DNA from: Phycisphaerales bacterium UBA854
GTDB lineage: Bacteria; Planctomycetota; Phycisphaerae; Phycisphaerales; SM1A02
Assembly: GCA_002295885.1 (NCBI GenBank)
Contig: DBGM01000008.1
Span: 10,520-62,679 of the forward strand
DNA: 52,160 nt
Direction: 5' to 3'
Below are positions 24,563 through 32,314 of this stretch, piece by piece; the stretch's first letter is position 1; each line of letters opens with the position of its first letter. Made by a program: the position numbers and the translations under genes. Under the pieces are notes generated by a model. That model saw nothing but the letters and a program-made list of their open reading frames with translations. It had not been told where the DNA came from and did not search any database.

Positions 24563-25525
24563 CTAGCTCAGGATCGAACCGATGATCTGCGCCGGAACCT
24601 CCGACTGCCCGGTCAGGCAGCTGATCCGTGCTGATTCGCACATCGCCAGAACGTGACCGATGGTTTCCGGCGCCTCGGCCTCCTCCACCGATTCAAGTAC
24701 CCGCTTGAGATGGTGGGCCGCCAGTTCACCGACGCCGTGGGTCTCTTCGGCGGGCTCCGTCGAACCTGCATCCGCGGTGGCTCCGTCGGGCAGGGTCCAG
24801 CTCACCCGGTCGTCGTCGATCATCAGTCGGCCGCCGCTGCCCAGCACCAGAATGCGTCGGTCCCAGGTTCCGCCTCCGTCGCTGCAGACGATGGATGCCG
24901 CGGCCTGGCCGGGGAAGCGAAGGGCCACCGAGAAGTGACCGGTGATCCCGGTGATGACGTCGGGCTGCAGCGAACGCTCGCCGGCGTGGGCGGCGAACAC
25001 TTCATCGGGGATACCGAGGAGGGCATGCACCACGTCCATCGCGTCGTACAGCAGAGCCCAGGGGGAGGTCTGCTGCTGGCCGGCGGTCATCGAGATGTGC
25101 ACGCATTCGATGCGTCCGAAATCCTCCAGGAGCTGCATCGCCGAGACGCATCCGCGGCTCTGCCGCATCCGGGGGACGAAGCGGGCGGGCATGCCGTGGT
25201 CGGATTCGCTGAGCAGATCCATGACCGGATCGATGGGAAGGGTGGAGGTGGCAACGGGACGGGGGCAGGCCCGGATCGCCTCACGCAGGGGGCGATCGAT
25301 CACGTCCCGGGCGGTGATCCATGCGATGTCGAAGTCGCCCTCGGCCAGCGCCGCCCGAAGGTCGGTGGTCTGGGGTGCGGCGAATCGATCCGAGAGATCG
25401 CGTCCCGCGTGGTCGTCCGGGCTGCCGATGGACCGGATGCCCACGAGGCCTGTTTCCAGGCTGCGTTCAACCATCGACTCCTGGTTTCGATCGGCCCATA
25501 CGAGCATTCTTGCGGGTTCGGTCAT
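24563..25525 (-). CDS. Gfo/Idh/MocA-like oxidoreductase, degenerate
   Basis: 320 residues. The sequence follows the family outline: a Rossmann-like N-terminal half (ALAEGDFDIAWITARDVIDRPLREAI) and a beta-sheet C-terminal half (GHFSVALRFPGQAAASIVCSDGGGTWDRRILVLGSGG). The usual GxGxxG dinucleotide loop at the start is missing (MTEPARMLVWADRNQES), and the EKP catalytic motif is replaced by CPRPVATSTLPIDP. It may therefore be a non-catalytic or altered paralogue. The leaderless -10 (25537-25532) lies 6 nt before the ATG. Divergent from rnpB. Family membership is likely; activity is uncertain. Confidence 0.6.
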   Translation of the reverse strand: MTEPARMLVWADRNQESMVERSLETGLVGIRSIGSPDDHAGRDLSDRFAAPQTTDLRAALAEGDFDIAWITARDVIDRPLREAIRACPRPVATSTLPIDPVMDLLSESDHGMPARFVPRMRQSRGCVSAMQLLEDFGRIECVHISMTAGQQQTSPWALLYDAMDVVHALLGIPDEVFAAHAGERSLQPDVITGITGHFSVALRFPGQAAASIVCSDGGGTWDRRILVLGSGGRLMIDDDRVSWTLPDGATADAGSTEPAEETHGVGELAAHHLKRVLESVEEAEAPETIGHVLAMCESARISCLTGQSEVPAQIIGSILS

Positions 25526-25537
25526 GGCGGAAGTGTA
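25526..25537 (-). promoter_or_regulatory. Leaderless-type promoter of the Gfo/Idh-like gene
   Basis: Minus-strand TGC-TACACT (hexamer 25537-25532) followed by exactly 6 nt and the ATG at 25525. The TGC makes it an extended -10. Confidence 0.5.
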
Positions 25538-25553
25538 GCACCGGAGTGGACCC

Positions 25554-25582
25554 GTGACCTCGAGGTCCCGAGATGCTAGAAT
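25554..25582 (+). promoter_or_regulatory. rnpB promoter
   Basis: GTGACC (25554-25559), a 17-bp spacer and extended -10 TGC-TAGAAT (hexamer 25577-25582). Predicted start near 25589, matching the RNase P RNA 5' end. Confidence 0.65.
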
Positions 25583-25585
25583 TCG

Positions 25586-25965
<380 letters not shown>

Positions 25966-25970
25966 CCCAG

Positions 25971-26007
25971 CGCCGGCCGGTCCGAGAGGATCGGCCGGCG
26001 GCCTTTT
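25971..26007 (+). terminator. rnpB terminator
   Basis: 13-bp GC-rich stem (25971-25983 with 25988-26000, one G-U) with GAGA tetraloop, followed by GCCTTTT. It also lies at the 3' end of the convergent M28 gene and could serve both. Confidence 0.85.
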
Positions 26008-26014
26008 GGTCGGA

Positions 26015-27988
26015 TCAGGAACCGCCGGAGGACTTCAGCTTGACGGGAAGCTCCATCTCCTCGTCGCCTCGCTTGATTCGAAGCACGGGGGTGTCACCCG
26101 GTTCGTGGGACATGATCTTCTGCATCAAGGTGGATCCGTCGGTGACCGTGTCGCCGTCCCAGGTGAGAATGATGTCCCCGGACTTGAGTCCAGCCTCGGC
26201 GGCGGAGGTGCCGTCGCTGACGCCGTCGATGAGCACCCCGGTGGGTATGTCGGCGGTGTAGCTGGGCATGATGCCCAGCCGAACCTTGGCTCCCGTCCGT
26301 CGGGCCCGTCCGCCCTCGGTCGATTCCCGGAAGGTCAGTTTGGGGGTCACGGCAAACTCTTCGACCAGATCGCCCGCGAGATCGATGATGCGTGCCGCGC
26401 CCTCGGGATTGACCAGCCAGGCGTGGTCCCGGGGCGTGTGGTAGTCGTCGTGCTCCCCGGTGAAGAAGAAGAGGACCGGTATGTTCCGCTGGTAGAAGTT
26501 GCTGTGGTCCGAGGGGCCGAGTCCGCTGGGCGTTGCCCGGGCGTTCAGTCCGCTCGGTTCGACGTAGCGGGGGAGGATCTCATCGAATTCGACTGCGGTA
26601 CCGGTTCCGGAGATCGACACCATGTTGTTGCGCAGCCGGCCCATCATGTCCAGGTTGATCATGCAGTTGATCGAATCGTGGTCCACGGGGCAGTTGTCAA
26701 GGAACCATTTGGAGCCGTGCAGCCCCGCTTCCTCGGCGTCGAAGCCGATGAAGATGATCGAGCGGCGATCCTCGTCCGTCTCGAAGCGGGACAGTCGCTC
26801 GGCCAGGACGAGGACGGCACCGGTTCCCGATGCGTTGTCGTCGGCGCCGTAGTGGATCTCGTTGGAGTTCGATCGGGAGCCGACGTAGCCGTTCCCGAGG
26901 TGGTCGTGGTGTCCCCCGATCACGATCCATTCGTCGGCCAGTTCACCCGTTCCGGGAAGCACGCCGGCGACGTTCTGAGCCTTCAGTTCGGGCCGCGAGA
27001 TCTCATTGTCCAGGGTGACGATCACTCCGTCCCGTCCCTGCACGGTCGTGATCCGTCCCGTGTTCGCCAGGTCCTGCAGGCGATCGAGCCCCCGTCCCCG
27101 CCGGTCGGCCGTCCTCAGCAGCGCGTCCGCTGCGTCCTGGTCCATGTGCACGGCCGGGACGTCGAGCATCGGACGGAATCGTCGCGTGTATCGGAACGAT
27201 TCGAGGCCCCGTCGACCCGCCGCGGCATTGCGGGGATTCACCAGAATCACGCCGGCAGCGCCACGATCAACGAGGGCTTGGAGCTTGCGACTGATCCCCG
27301 AGAACTCGCTGAAGGATCCGTCCTCGTCCCATTGGCTCCGGCCGTCCTCGTCGAGGGGTTCGTAGCGAAGGAGGACGGCGATCCGTCCGGTGAGATCGGT
27401 GTCGTCCTTGAAGCTCGAATATCCGTCCGGACCGTCCTCGATGCCGTAGCCCACGAAGGTGATCGGGCCCGTGACGGTTCCGTTTCCGGAGTTGCCCAGG
27501 ATGTTGTAGTCGTCGTCCTCCAGAACATCGTTCCGGACCGTGACACTGCTGTCGATGAGCCGGCGGTTGGATCGCCCTGGATTGAACTCGAACGGCTGGT
27601 ACCAGGTGCGTCCTTCGATTCCGTGTGCTTCACGAAGGCCGGGATCGTTGGCCGAATCGATCTCGAAGGCCGGCTGCAGTCCGAACCGGCCGAAGTGCCA
27701 ACTCAGGTATTCCGACGCCATCCGGCCGCCGCGGGTCCCCGGCTGCCGTCCCTCGAACCAGGGGTTCGCGAGGGTCTGGACATGCTGGTACCAGTGGACC
27801 GCGGCGGGATCCAGCGAGTCCATGTACGACGGCAGATTGACCGCTTCGCCGGACTCGCCCACGGGGGAGAAGGATCGGACGTCCTCCGCGATCTCGATTC
27901 GTCCCACGGACTCCTGGCCGAGAGCGGGGAAGCCGAGCAGCATGGTGACGGTAAGGCAGGTCAGTGAGCGATGGATCGGGCTGGTCAC
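26015..27988 (-). CDS. Secreted M28 zinc peptidase with PA and PDZ domains
   Basis: 657 residues from a GTG at 27988 (GGAG upstream), giving signal peptide SLTCLTVTMLLGFPALG. The N-terminal part (about 130-300) has a PA-like insert (GRIAVLLRYEPLD, GAAGVILVNPRNAA). The M28 site is complete: GGHHDHLGNG, YGADDNASG with the bridging Asp, FIGFDAEEAGLHGS with the catalytic Glu, and INLDMMGR with the next ligand; the last His is likely in DDYHTPRDH. A C-terminal PDZ domain (about 560-655, VSDGTSAAEAGLKSGDIILTWDG) follows. It should remove N-terminal residues from peptides outside the cytoplasmic membrane. Confidence 0.9.
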   Translation of the reverse strand: MTSPIHRSLTCLTVTMLLGFPALGQESVGRIEIAEDVRSFSPVGESGEAVNLPSYMDSLDPAAVHWYQHVQTLANPWFEGRQPGTRGGRMASEYLSWHFGRFGLQPAFEIDSANDPGLREAHGIEGRTWYQPFEFNPGRSNRRLIDSSVTVRNDVLEDDDYNILGNSGNGTVTGPITFVGYGIEDGPDGYSSFKDDTDLTGRIAVLLRYEPLDEDGRSQWDEDGSFSEFSGISRKLQALVDRGAAGVILVNPRNAAAGRRGLESFRYTRRFRPMLDVPAVHMDQDAADALLRTADRRGRGLDRLQDLANTGRITTVQGRDGVIVTLDNEISRPELKAQNVAGVLPGTGELADEWIVIGGHHDHLGNGYVGSRSNSNEIHYGADDNASGTGAVLVLAERLSRFETDEDRRSIIFIGFDAEEAGLHGSKWFLDNCPVDHDSINCMINLDMMGRLRNNMVSISGTGTAVEFDEILPRYVEPSGLNARATPSGLGPSDHSNFYQRNIPVLFFFTGEHDDYHTPRDHAWLVNPEGAARIIDLAGDLVEEFAVTPKLTFRESTEGGRARRTGAKVRLGIMPSYTADIPTGVLIDGVSDGTSAAEAGLKSGDIILTWDGDTVTDGSTLMQKIMSHEPGDTPVLRIKRGDEEMELPVKLKSSGGS

Positions 27989-28077
27989 GTCGGGTTTCTC
28001 CGTTTGCGTGTTCGCGATGCACAGGGCTGGTAGTCTCTCCGGGCGGGTCCACATGGTAGCCCGGCGAGGAGCACCGC

Positions 28078-29676
28078 GTGACCGATCCAGAGTCACTTCA
28101 TCCCAACCCGCACCGGAGCATCGTGGTGCCTGCGGCACTGCTGATCGGTCTGCTCGTGGCTTCGGGCATGCTGATCCGATGCTGGGCCTGGATCGAGGTC
28201 AGCATCCGAATCTGGCTCTTCAACTTCATCATGCTGGCCAGCGGAGACATCCTCGGTCCCCAGCTCAACTTCACCGGCCTGCAGTATTCGTTCCCGCTGA
28301 CCGTCACCCTGCAGGCTCCGGAACTGCAGGAGGAGGGCAGGACCTTCCTGTCGGCGCGTCGGATGCGACTGACGCTGGAAAGGATCCCGGCTGCCGGTCG
28401 GGCCGTGGAGATCTCGGAGGTCCAGTTCGTCCGCCCCGTACTTCGGGTGCGATGGAACGAGGACGGTTCGCTGCTGGGTCTCAATCCGCGTTTCATCAAG
28501 TCGCTGCAGGGAGAGGAGTACACCAGTTCGATCTCGACCAATCCCAGCGACTTCCTGTCGATCCGACTGATCGAAGTCGTCCGGGGCTCGCTCCACTTCG
28601 AGCCCTACCGGTCCGGCGTGGTCCGTATTGACGACATCACCATGCGGGTGGACGCGACACCCCGGGAAGGGCATCCGGGGCTCTACAGCATCGATTCGAG
28701 TGTGGAGCGACCTCCCTTTCTGGGAATCGATCTTGACGGTTCGGTGAACATCGACACCGGAGACGTTCTCGTCGACAACTTCATCGCCAAGCTTCAGATC
28801 GATCCGGCGGACATCGGTTCGATCCCCGACGACGTACGCACCATCGTGGACGAGTACAGCATCGTCGGCGATGTGGGGCTGCGCATCGACGGACTGGTGC
28901 CGCTGGTCGATCCGATCGCCAGCGAACTCATGGTGGAACTGATGGTGGAGCAGGGTGGAGCCATGGTGTCTGACTACCGGATACCGATCCCCAAGCTGGT
29001 GGCGGATCTGCAACTGCATGGGAAGCGGTTGGTGATGGAGCAGTTGGTCATGCAGCTGCCGCGCAGCGGAAGCATGCACATGACGGGAGATCTGGCCCTT
29101 GAATCGCCCCGTGACTTCGACCTGCAGTTCGACATCAACGATCTTCGTCTTGAGACGATCATTGCGCAGCTTCAGGACGACCATCCCCGCTACAGCGGCT
29201 CGGTGGGCATGAGCGGTGAGGTGGCGTCCCGGCTGGATGATCCCCTGGGGCACCTCTCGGGGAACGGTTCGGTCCATCTGTCCCACGGCGACATTCTCAA
29301 TGTTCCGGTCGTGCAGGGGCTGCAGGATGCGGTGCTTGGACGTTCCGAGTGGCCGATGGGAGACGACGAGGCCTCGATGCTCTTCGCATTGGAGCCCAAT
29401 CGGGTGGTCATCGACGACTTCTCGTTGGAGGGCGATCACCTTGGAGTCCGCGGCGAAGGCGAGCTCTACTTCGACAGCCGGATCAACTTCCGCTTCAACG
29501 CGGGGCCGCTCGAAAAGCTCCAGATGAATCTGGGGGCGGTGGGGGACATCTTCGGTTTCATCACGGACCGGCTGGTCACCTATCAGGTCACGGGCGACTG
29601 GAGCACTCCACGTTTCTCGGGGCGGGTGCTGGGACTGGGGACCGAGCACCGGTCCGCATCGGTCGCCGGCAACTAG
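28078..29676 (+). CDS. AsmA/DUF3971-like membrane-anchored protein
   Basis: 532 residues from a GTG with AGGAG upstream. One N-terminal membrane anchor (HRSIVVPAALLIGLLVASGML, about residues 12-32) is followed by a long beta-rich periplasmic part with repeated strand patterns (LSARRMRLTLERIPAAGRAVEISEVQFVRPVLRV, GRGELYFDSRINFRFN-like). The C-terminal part resembles the AsmA/TamB type repeat that forms lipid-transporting or membrane-biogenesis bridges. Identification is by pattern, with no catalytic motif. It ends by overlapping the convergent pgpA gene by 4 nt, sharing a CTAG. Confidence 0.6.
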   Translation: MTDPESLHPNPHRSIVVPAALLIGLLVASGMLIRCWAWIEVSIRIWLFNFIMLASGDILGPQLNFTGLQYSFPLTVTLQAPELQEEGRTFLSARRMRLTLERIPAAGRAVEISEVQFVRPVLRVRWNEDGSLLGLNPRFIKSLQGEEYTSSISTNPSDFLSIRLIEVVRGSLHFEPYRSGVVRIDDITMRVDATPREGHPGLYSIDSSVERPPFLGIDLDGSVNIDTGDVLVDNFIAKLQIDPADIGSIPDDVRTIVDEYSIVGDVGLRIDGLVPLVDPIASELMVELMVEQGGAMVSDYRIPIPKLVADLQLHGKRLVMEQLVMQLPRSGSMHMTGDLALESPRDFDLQFDINDLRLETIIAQLQDDHPRYSGSVGMSGEVASRLDDPLGHLSGNGSVHLSHGDILNVPVVQGLQDAVLGRSEWPMGDDEASMLFALEPNRVVIDDFSLEGDHLGVRGEGELYFDSRINFRFNAGPLEKLQMNLGAVGDIFGFITDRLVTYQVTGDWSTPRFSGRVLGLGTEHRSASVAGN

Positions 29677-30164
29677 AACATCGTCGCCATGGCCACCAGC
29701 CACAGGCCCAGGCCGGCCAGCAATCCGGCCATCAGGTCGTCCAGCAGGATGCCCCAACCGTGCGGCAGGTGCTGGAGCAGTCCGATCGGAGGCGGCTTGA
29801 GGATGTCCAGGATGCGAAAGAGGCCGAATCCGACGATTGCGTACAGGACGCACAGCAGGGGGGCAGCATGCAGCAGCACGTCGCCCCAGGGCAGGCAGAG
29901 GAACACCAGGCTCTGACCCGCCACCTCGTCGCTGACGACCTGAGGGGGGTCGGAGCGGCCCCATCGTTGCTCCGCCCAGGGTCCCAGTCGCACGGTGGCG
30001 ACGGAGAACACGATCACCAGTGCGATCATGAACAGGTTGGCCAGCCAACTGTCGATGAACAGGATGGTGGCGGTGAAGAGCAGCGTCGTCGCCAGTGATC
30101 CCCAGGTTCCCGGGGCTCGCGGCAGGGTGCCGAGTCCGAACACGGTGAGCAGTCGTTCTCGCAT
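29673..30164 (-). CDS. pgpA: Phosphatidylglycerophosphatase A
   Basis: 163 residues, the family length. It dephosphorylates phosphatidylglycerol phosphate to phosphatidylglycerol at the inner membrane. GLGTLPRAPGTWGSL (residues about 10-24) matches the PgpA N-terminal motif, VVSDEVAGQ supplies the metal-binding Asp-Glu, and the C-terminal ILLDDLMAGLLAGL has the second Asp pair. It has four hydrophobic segments. The gene follows pgsA with only 3 bp between, so the enzyme catalysing the next step is co-transcribed. Its stop codon overlaps that of the convergent AsmA-like gene in the palindrome CTAG. Confidence 0.93.
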   Translation of the reverse strand: MRERLLTVFGLGTLPRAPGTWGSLATTLLFTATILFIDSWLANLFMIALVIVFSVATVRLGPWAEQRWGRSDPPQVVSDEVAGQSLVFLCLPWGDVLLHAAPLLCVLYAIVGFGLFRILDILKPPPIGLLQHLPHGWGILLDDLMAGLLAGLGLWLVAMATMF

Positions 30165-30167
30165 CGA

Positions 30168-30839
30168 TCAGTCCTCCGGATTCGTGCGGCTCTCGATCAT
30201 GATGGTTCGTATGCCGAACAGGTACGGAATTCCAGACCAGATCGTCACCGCGATGGTGATCCACATGAGACCGTTGCAGAGCCACAGGTTCCAATCGTGC
30301 ACGGTCGGGGGCCAGTTGACGACGAGAAACAGCACCAGCGGGATCGCGATCGACTGCAGGATCATCTTTAGCTTTCCGGACGTCTTGGATCCGAACGCGA
30401 TGCCCTGGGATTCCGCCACGCCACGAATACTGGTGACGAACAACTCGCGGGCGAGGATCACGACCACCATCCAGGGGTAGACCCCCGAGGCCATGGTCAG
30501 CAGGCGGTCCTCGTCGAACCATTCCTTGACCATGAATCGACCGCCCGACAGGTAGACGAATGCACCCAGGACCAGGACCTTGTCACAGAACGGATCCATG
30601 ATCCGCCCGAAGGTGGAGACCACATTCCATTTCCTGGCGAGCCAGCCATCGAGTGCATCGGTGATCGCGGCGATCACGAACAGGGCGATGGCTACATTGG
30701 CCCACGCGATTCCGGTCCCGGGAAACCGGTAGCAACTGAGAGCGCCGAAGAACCCCGCGGCAAACACGATTCGCATCAGTGTGAGCAGGTTGGGGATCTG
30801 TCGCCGAAGGCCGATGGCGGGGGGGGGAGAGGAAGCCAT
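30168..30839 (-). CDS. pgsA: CDP-diacylglycerol-glycerol-3-phosphate 3-phosphatidyltransferase
   Basis: 223 residues. It makes phosphatidylglycerol phosphate from CDP-diacylglycerol and glycerol 3-phosphate. DALDGWLARKWNVVSTFGRIMD contains the CDP-alcohol phosphotransferase signature D-x2-DG-x2-AR-x8-G-x3-D, with the final D in DPFCD, all intact. Several hydrophobic segments fit the inner membrane. The ATG lies 6 nt after a TAGGAT -10 (leaderless type). A run of nine G on the plus strand (30819-30827) encodes Pro-Pro-Pro at codons about 5-7. pgpA follows in the same unit. Confidence 0.95.
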   Translation of the reverse strand: MASSPPPAIGLRRQIPNLLTLMRIVFAAGFFGALSCYRFPGTGIAWANVAIALFVIAAITDALDGWLARKWNVVSTFGRIMDPFCDKVLVLGAFVYLSGGRFMVKEWFDEDRLLTMASGVYPWMVVVILARELFVTSIRGVAESQGIAFGSKTSGKLKMILQSIAIPLVLFLVVNWPPTVHDWNLWLCNGLMWITIAVTIWSGIPYLFGIRTIMIESRTNPED

Positions 30840-30851
30840 GGGGGCATCCTA
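30840..30851 (-). promoter_or_regulatory. Leaderless-type promoter of pgsA-pgpA
   Basis: Minus-strand TAGGAT (30851-30846) followed by exactly 6 nt and the ATG at 30839. Confidence 0.45.
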
Positions 30852-30941
30852 CGAGAATGCTGGACCGACGTTGTCCGCCGAGCGGGGGGCGGCGTAGCAG
30901 CTCCGTGGGATCAGGAGCCGTGGAATCGATCGTCCGATAGG

Positions 30942-30970
30942 TTGCGTTTGGGGGCCCTCAGGCCTATTCT
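30942..30970 (+). promoter_or_regulatory. nuo operon promoter
   Basis: TTGCGT (30942-30947), a 17-bp spacer and TATTCT (30965-30970). TATTCT also occurs at the HEAT-gene promoter. The leader of about 55 nt contains the hairpin TCCCCC-ACT-GGGGGA (31002-31016), which ends 15 nt before the nuoJ ATG and could hinder ribosome access. Confidence 0.5.
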
Positions 30971-31031
30971 TGCCCACTGAACACGGACCTTTGAGGCTAC
31001 GTCCCCCACTGGGGGAACTCCCGGTGATCGG

Positions 31032-31985
31032 ATGGACGGACTCGACCCCTACATCGCATGTCTTGCAGGCTCCTTCGCCCTGTATCTTCTGCTCCGCCGG
31101 GGACCGCTGGTCATGAAACTGGTCGGGGCGCTGCTGGGGCTGGGGACGATGGGGTGGCTGGTGGTCATCTGCTCCGAGGTGGTGCCCGGGGAAGTCGATC
31201 CGGCCCGCAACGTCCTCTTTCTGGTCTTCGCCACGATCGCGATCAGTGCCGCGGTCCGAATGATCACCCATTCCCGGCCGGTCTACGCCGCTCTGTACTT
31301 CGTGATGGTGGTGATGTCCTCCGCCGGTCTCTTCCTGCTCATGGAGGCGGAGTTCATGGCCTTTGCCCTGATCATCGTCTACGCGGGCGCGATTCTCATC
31401 ACCTACATGTTCGTGCTGATGCTTGCCCAACAGGCCTCCGAGGCCGAACAGATCGATGAAGCCCCGCTCTACGATCGGTTCGCCCGCGAGCCAGGCGCCG
31501 CGGTCATCGTGGGGCTCATACTCGCGGGCACGATCGTGACGGCCTCCACCACGGGACTCGGCCAACTGCCCCCTCCCGTGGATGCTGCGACCGTGAACAC
31601 GGCAAACGGCGCATTGCTGGAACAACTGCCCAATCAGTACCGCGACGCGGTGCTCGCAGCGGATCCGGACCTCGTGTGGCCGCCCGAAGGGGCCGATTCG
31701 GTGCCTCCCATCCAGTGGGATGCCGACGGGCCGTATGTGCACGTCGAAGGGCGCGACGTCCGGATCGACGAGGAGTTCATGCCCAGCAACACCCAGCACG
31801 TCGGCTGGTCGCTGGTGGCCTCCTTCCCCGCCAGCCTCGAGGTGGCGGGAGTGATCCTGCTGCTGGCCATGTTCGGAGCCGTCGTGCTGGCCAGACGGCA
31901 GGCCGAACACAGTGAGGACGAACTCCGGGTCGACGCGGGTCTGAAGCCCGTGCACACCATCGAGGACGAGGAGGGCGGGGCATGA
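31032..31985 (+). CDS. nuoJ: NADH-quinone oxidoreductase subunit J
   Basis: 317 residues, long for NuoJ (usually 160-210). A membrane-arm subunit of complex I. The N-terminal four or so segments include AALYFVMVVMSSAGLFLLMEAEFMAFALIIVYAGAILITYMFVLML, the NuoJ core with the TM3 pi-bulge region. A soluble insert of about 75 residues (about 183-256, GQLPPPVDAATVNTANGALLEQL onward) precedes the last membrane helix (SLEVAGVILLLAMFGAVVLARR). It begins the nuoJKLMN operon; its stop overlaps nuoK (ATGA). Confidence 0.93.
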   Translation: MDGLDPYIACLAGSFALYLLLRRGPLVMKLVGALLGLGTMGWLVVICSEVVPGEVDPARNVLFLVFATIAISAAVRMITHSRPVYAALYFVMVVMSSAGLFLLMEAEFMAFALIIVYAGAILITYMFVLMLAQQASEAEQIDEAPLYDRFAREPGAAVIVGLILAGTIVTASTTGLGQLPPPVDAATVNTANGALLEQLPNQYRDAVLAADPDLVWPPEGADSVPPIQWDADGPYVHVEGRDVRIDEEFMPSNTQHVGWSLVASFPASLEVAGVILLLAMFGAVVLARRQAEHSEDELRVDAGLKPVHTIEDEEGGA

Positions 31986-32314
31986 TGCTGCAACTGGCCT
32001 CCACCTTCTCGCAGCTCTCGCTGTCGCAGTACCTCGTACTCAGCAGCCTGCTCTTCGTCATCGGCCTGGTCGGTTTCCTGACCCGACGCAACCTGATCGT
32101 GATGTTCCTCTGCACCGAACTGATGTTTCAGGCCGCGGCCATCGCATTCGTCGCCTTCGGTCGGTACTGGTTCGACTTCTCCGGTCAGGTCTTCGTGATC
32201 TTCATTCTCACCGTCGCCGCCGCCGAAGCGGCCCTCGCGTTGGCACTGGTCGTCCTGCTGTATCGACGGCGATCCACGCTCAACGCCGATGACTGGATGG
32301 AGCTCTGCGAATGA
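31982..32314 (+). CDS. nuoK: NADH-quinone oxidoreductase subunit K
   Basis: 110 residues with three membrane helices, normal for NuoK. LIGFLTRRNLIVMFLCTELMFQAAAIAFVAF-type sequence includes the conserved Glu in TM2 (CTELMF), and the last helix has AAAEAALALALVVLLYRR with the second conserved Glu, both needed for proton pumping. Starts by ATGA overlap with nuoJ and ends overlapping nuoL. Confidence 0.95.
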   Translation: MMLQLASTFSQLSLSQYLVLSSLLFVIGLVGFLTRRNLIVMFLCTELMFQAAAIAFVAFGRYWFDFSGQVFVIFILTVAAAEAALALALVVLLYRRRSTLNADDWMELCE

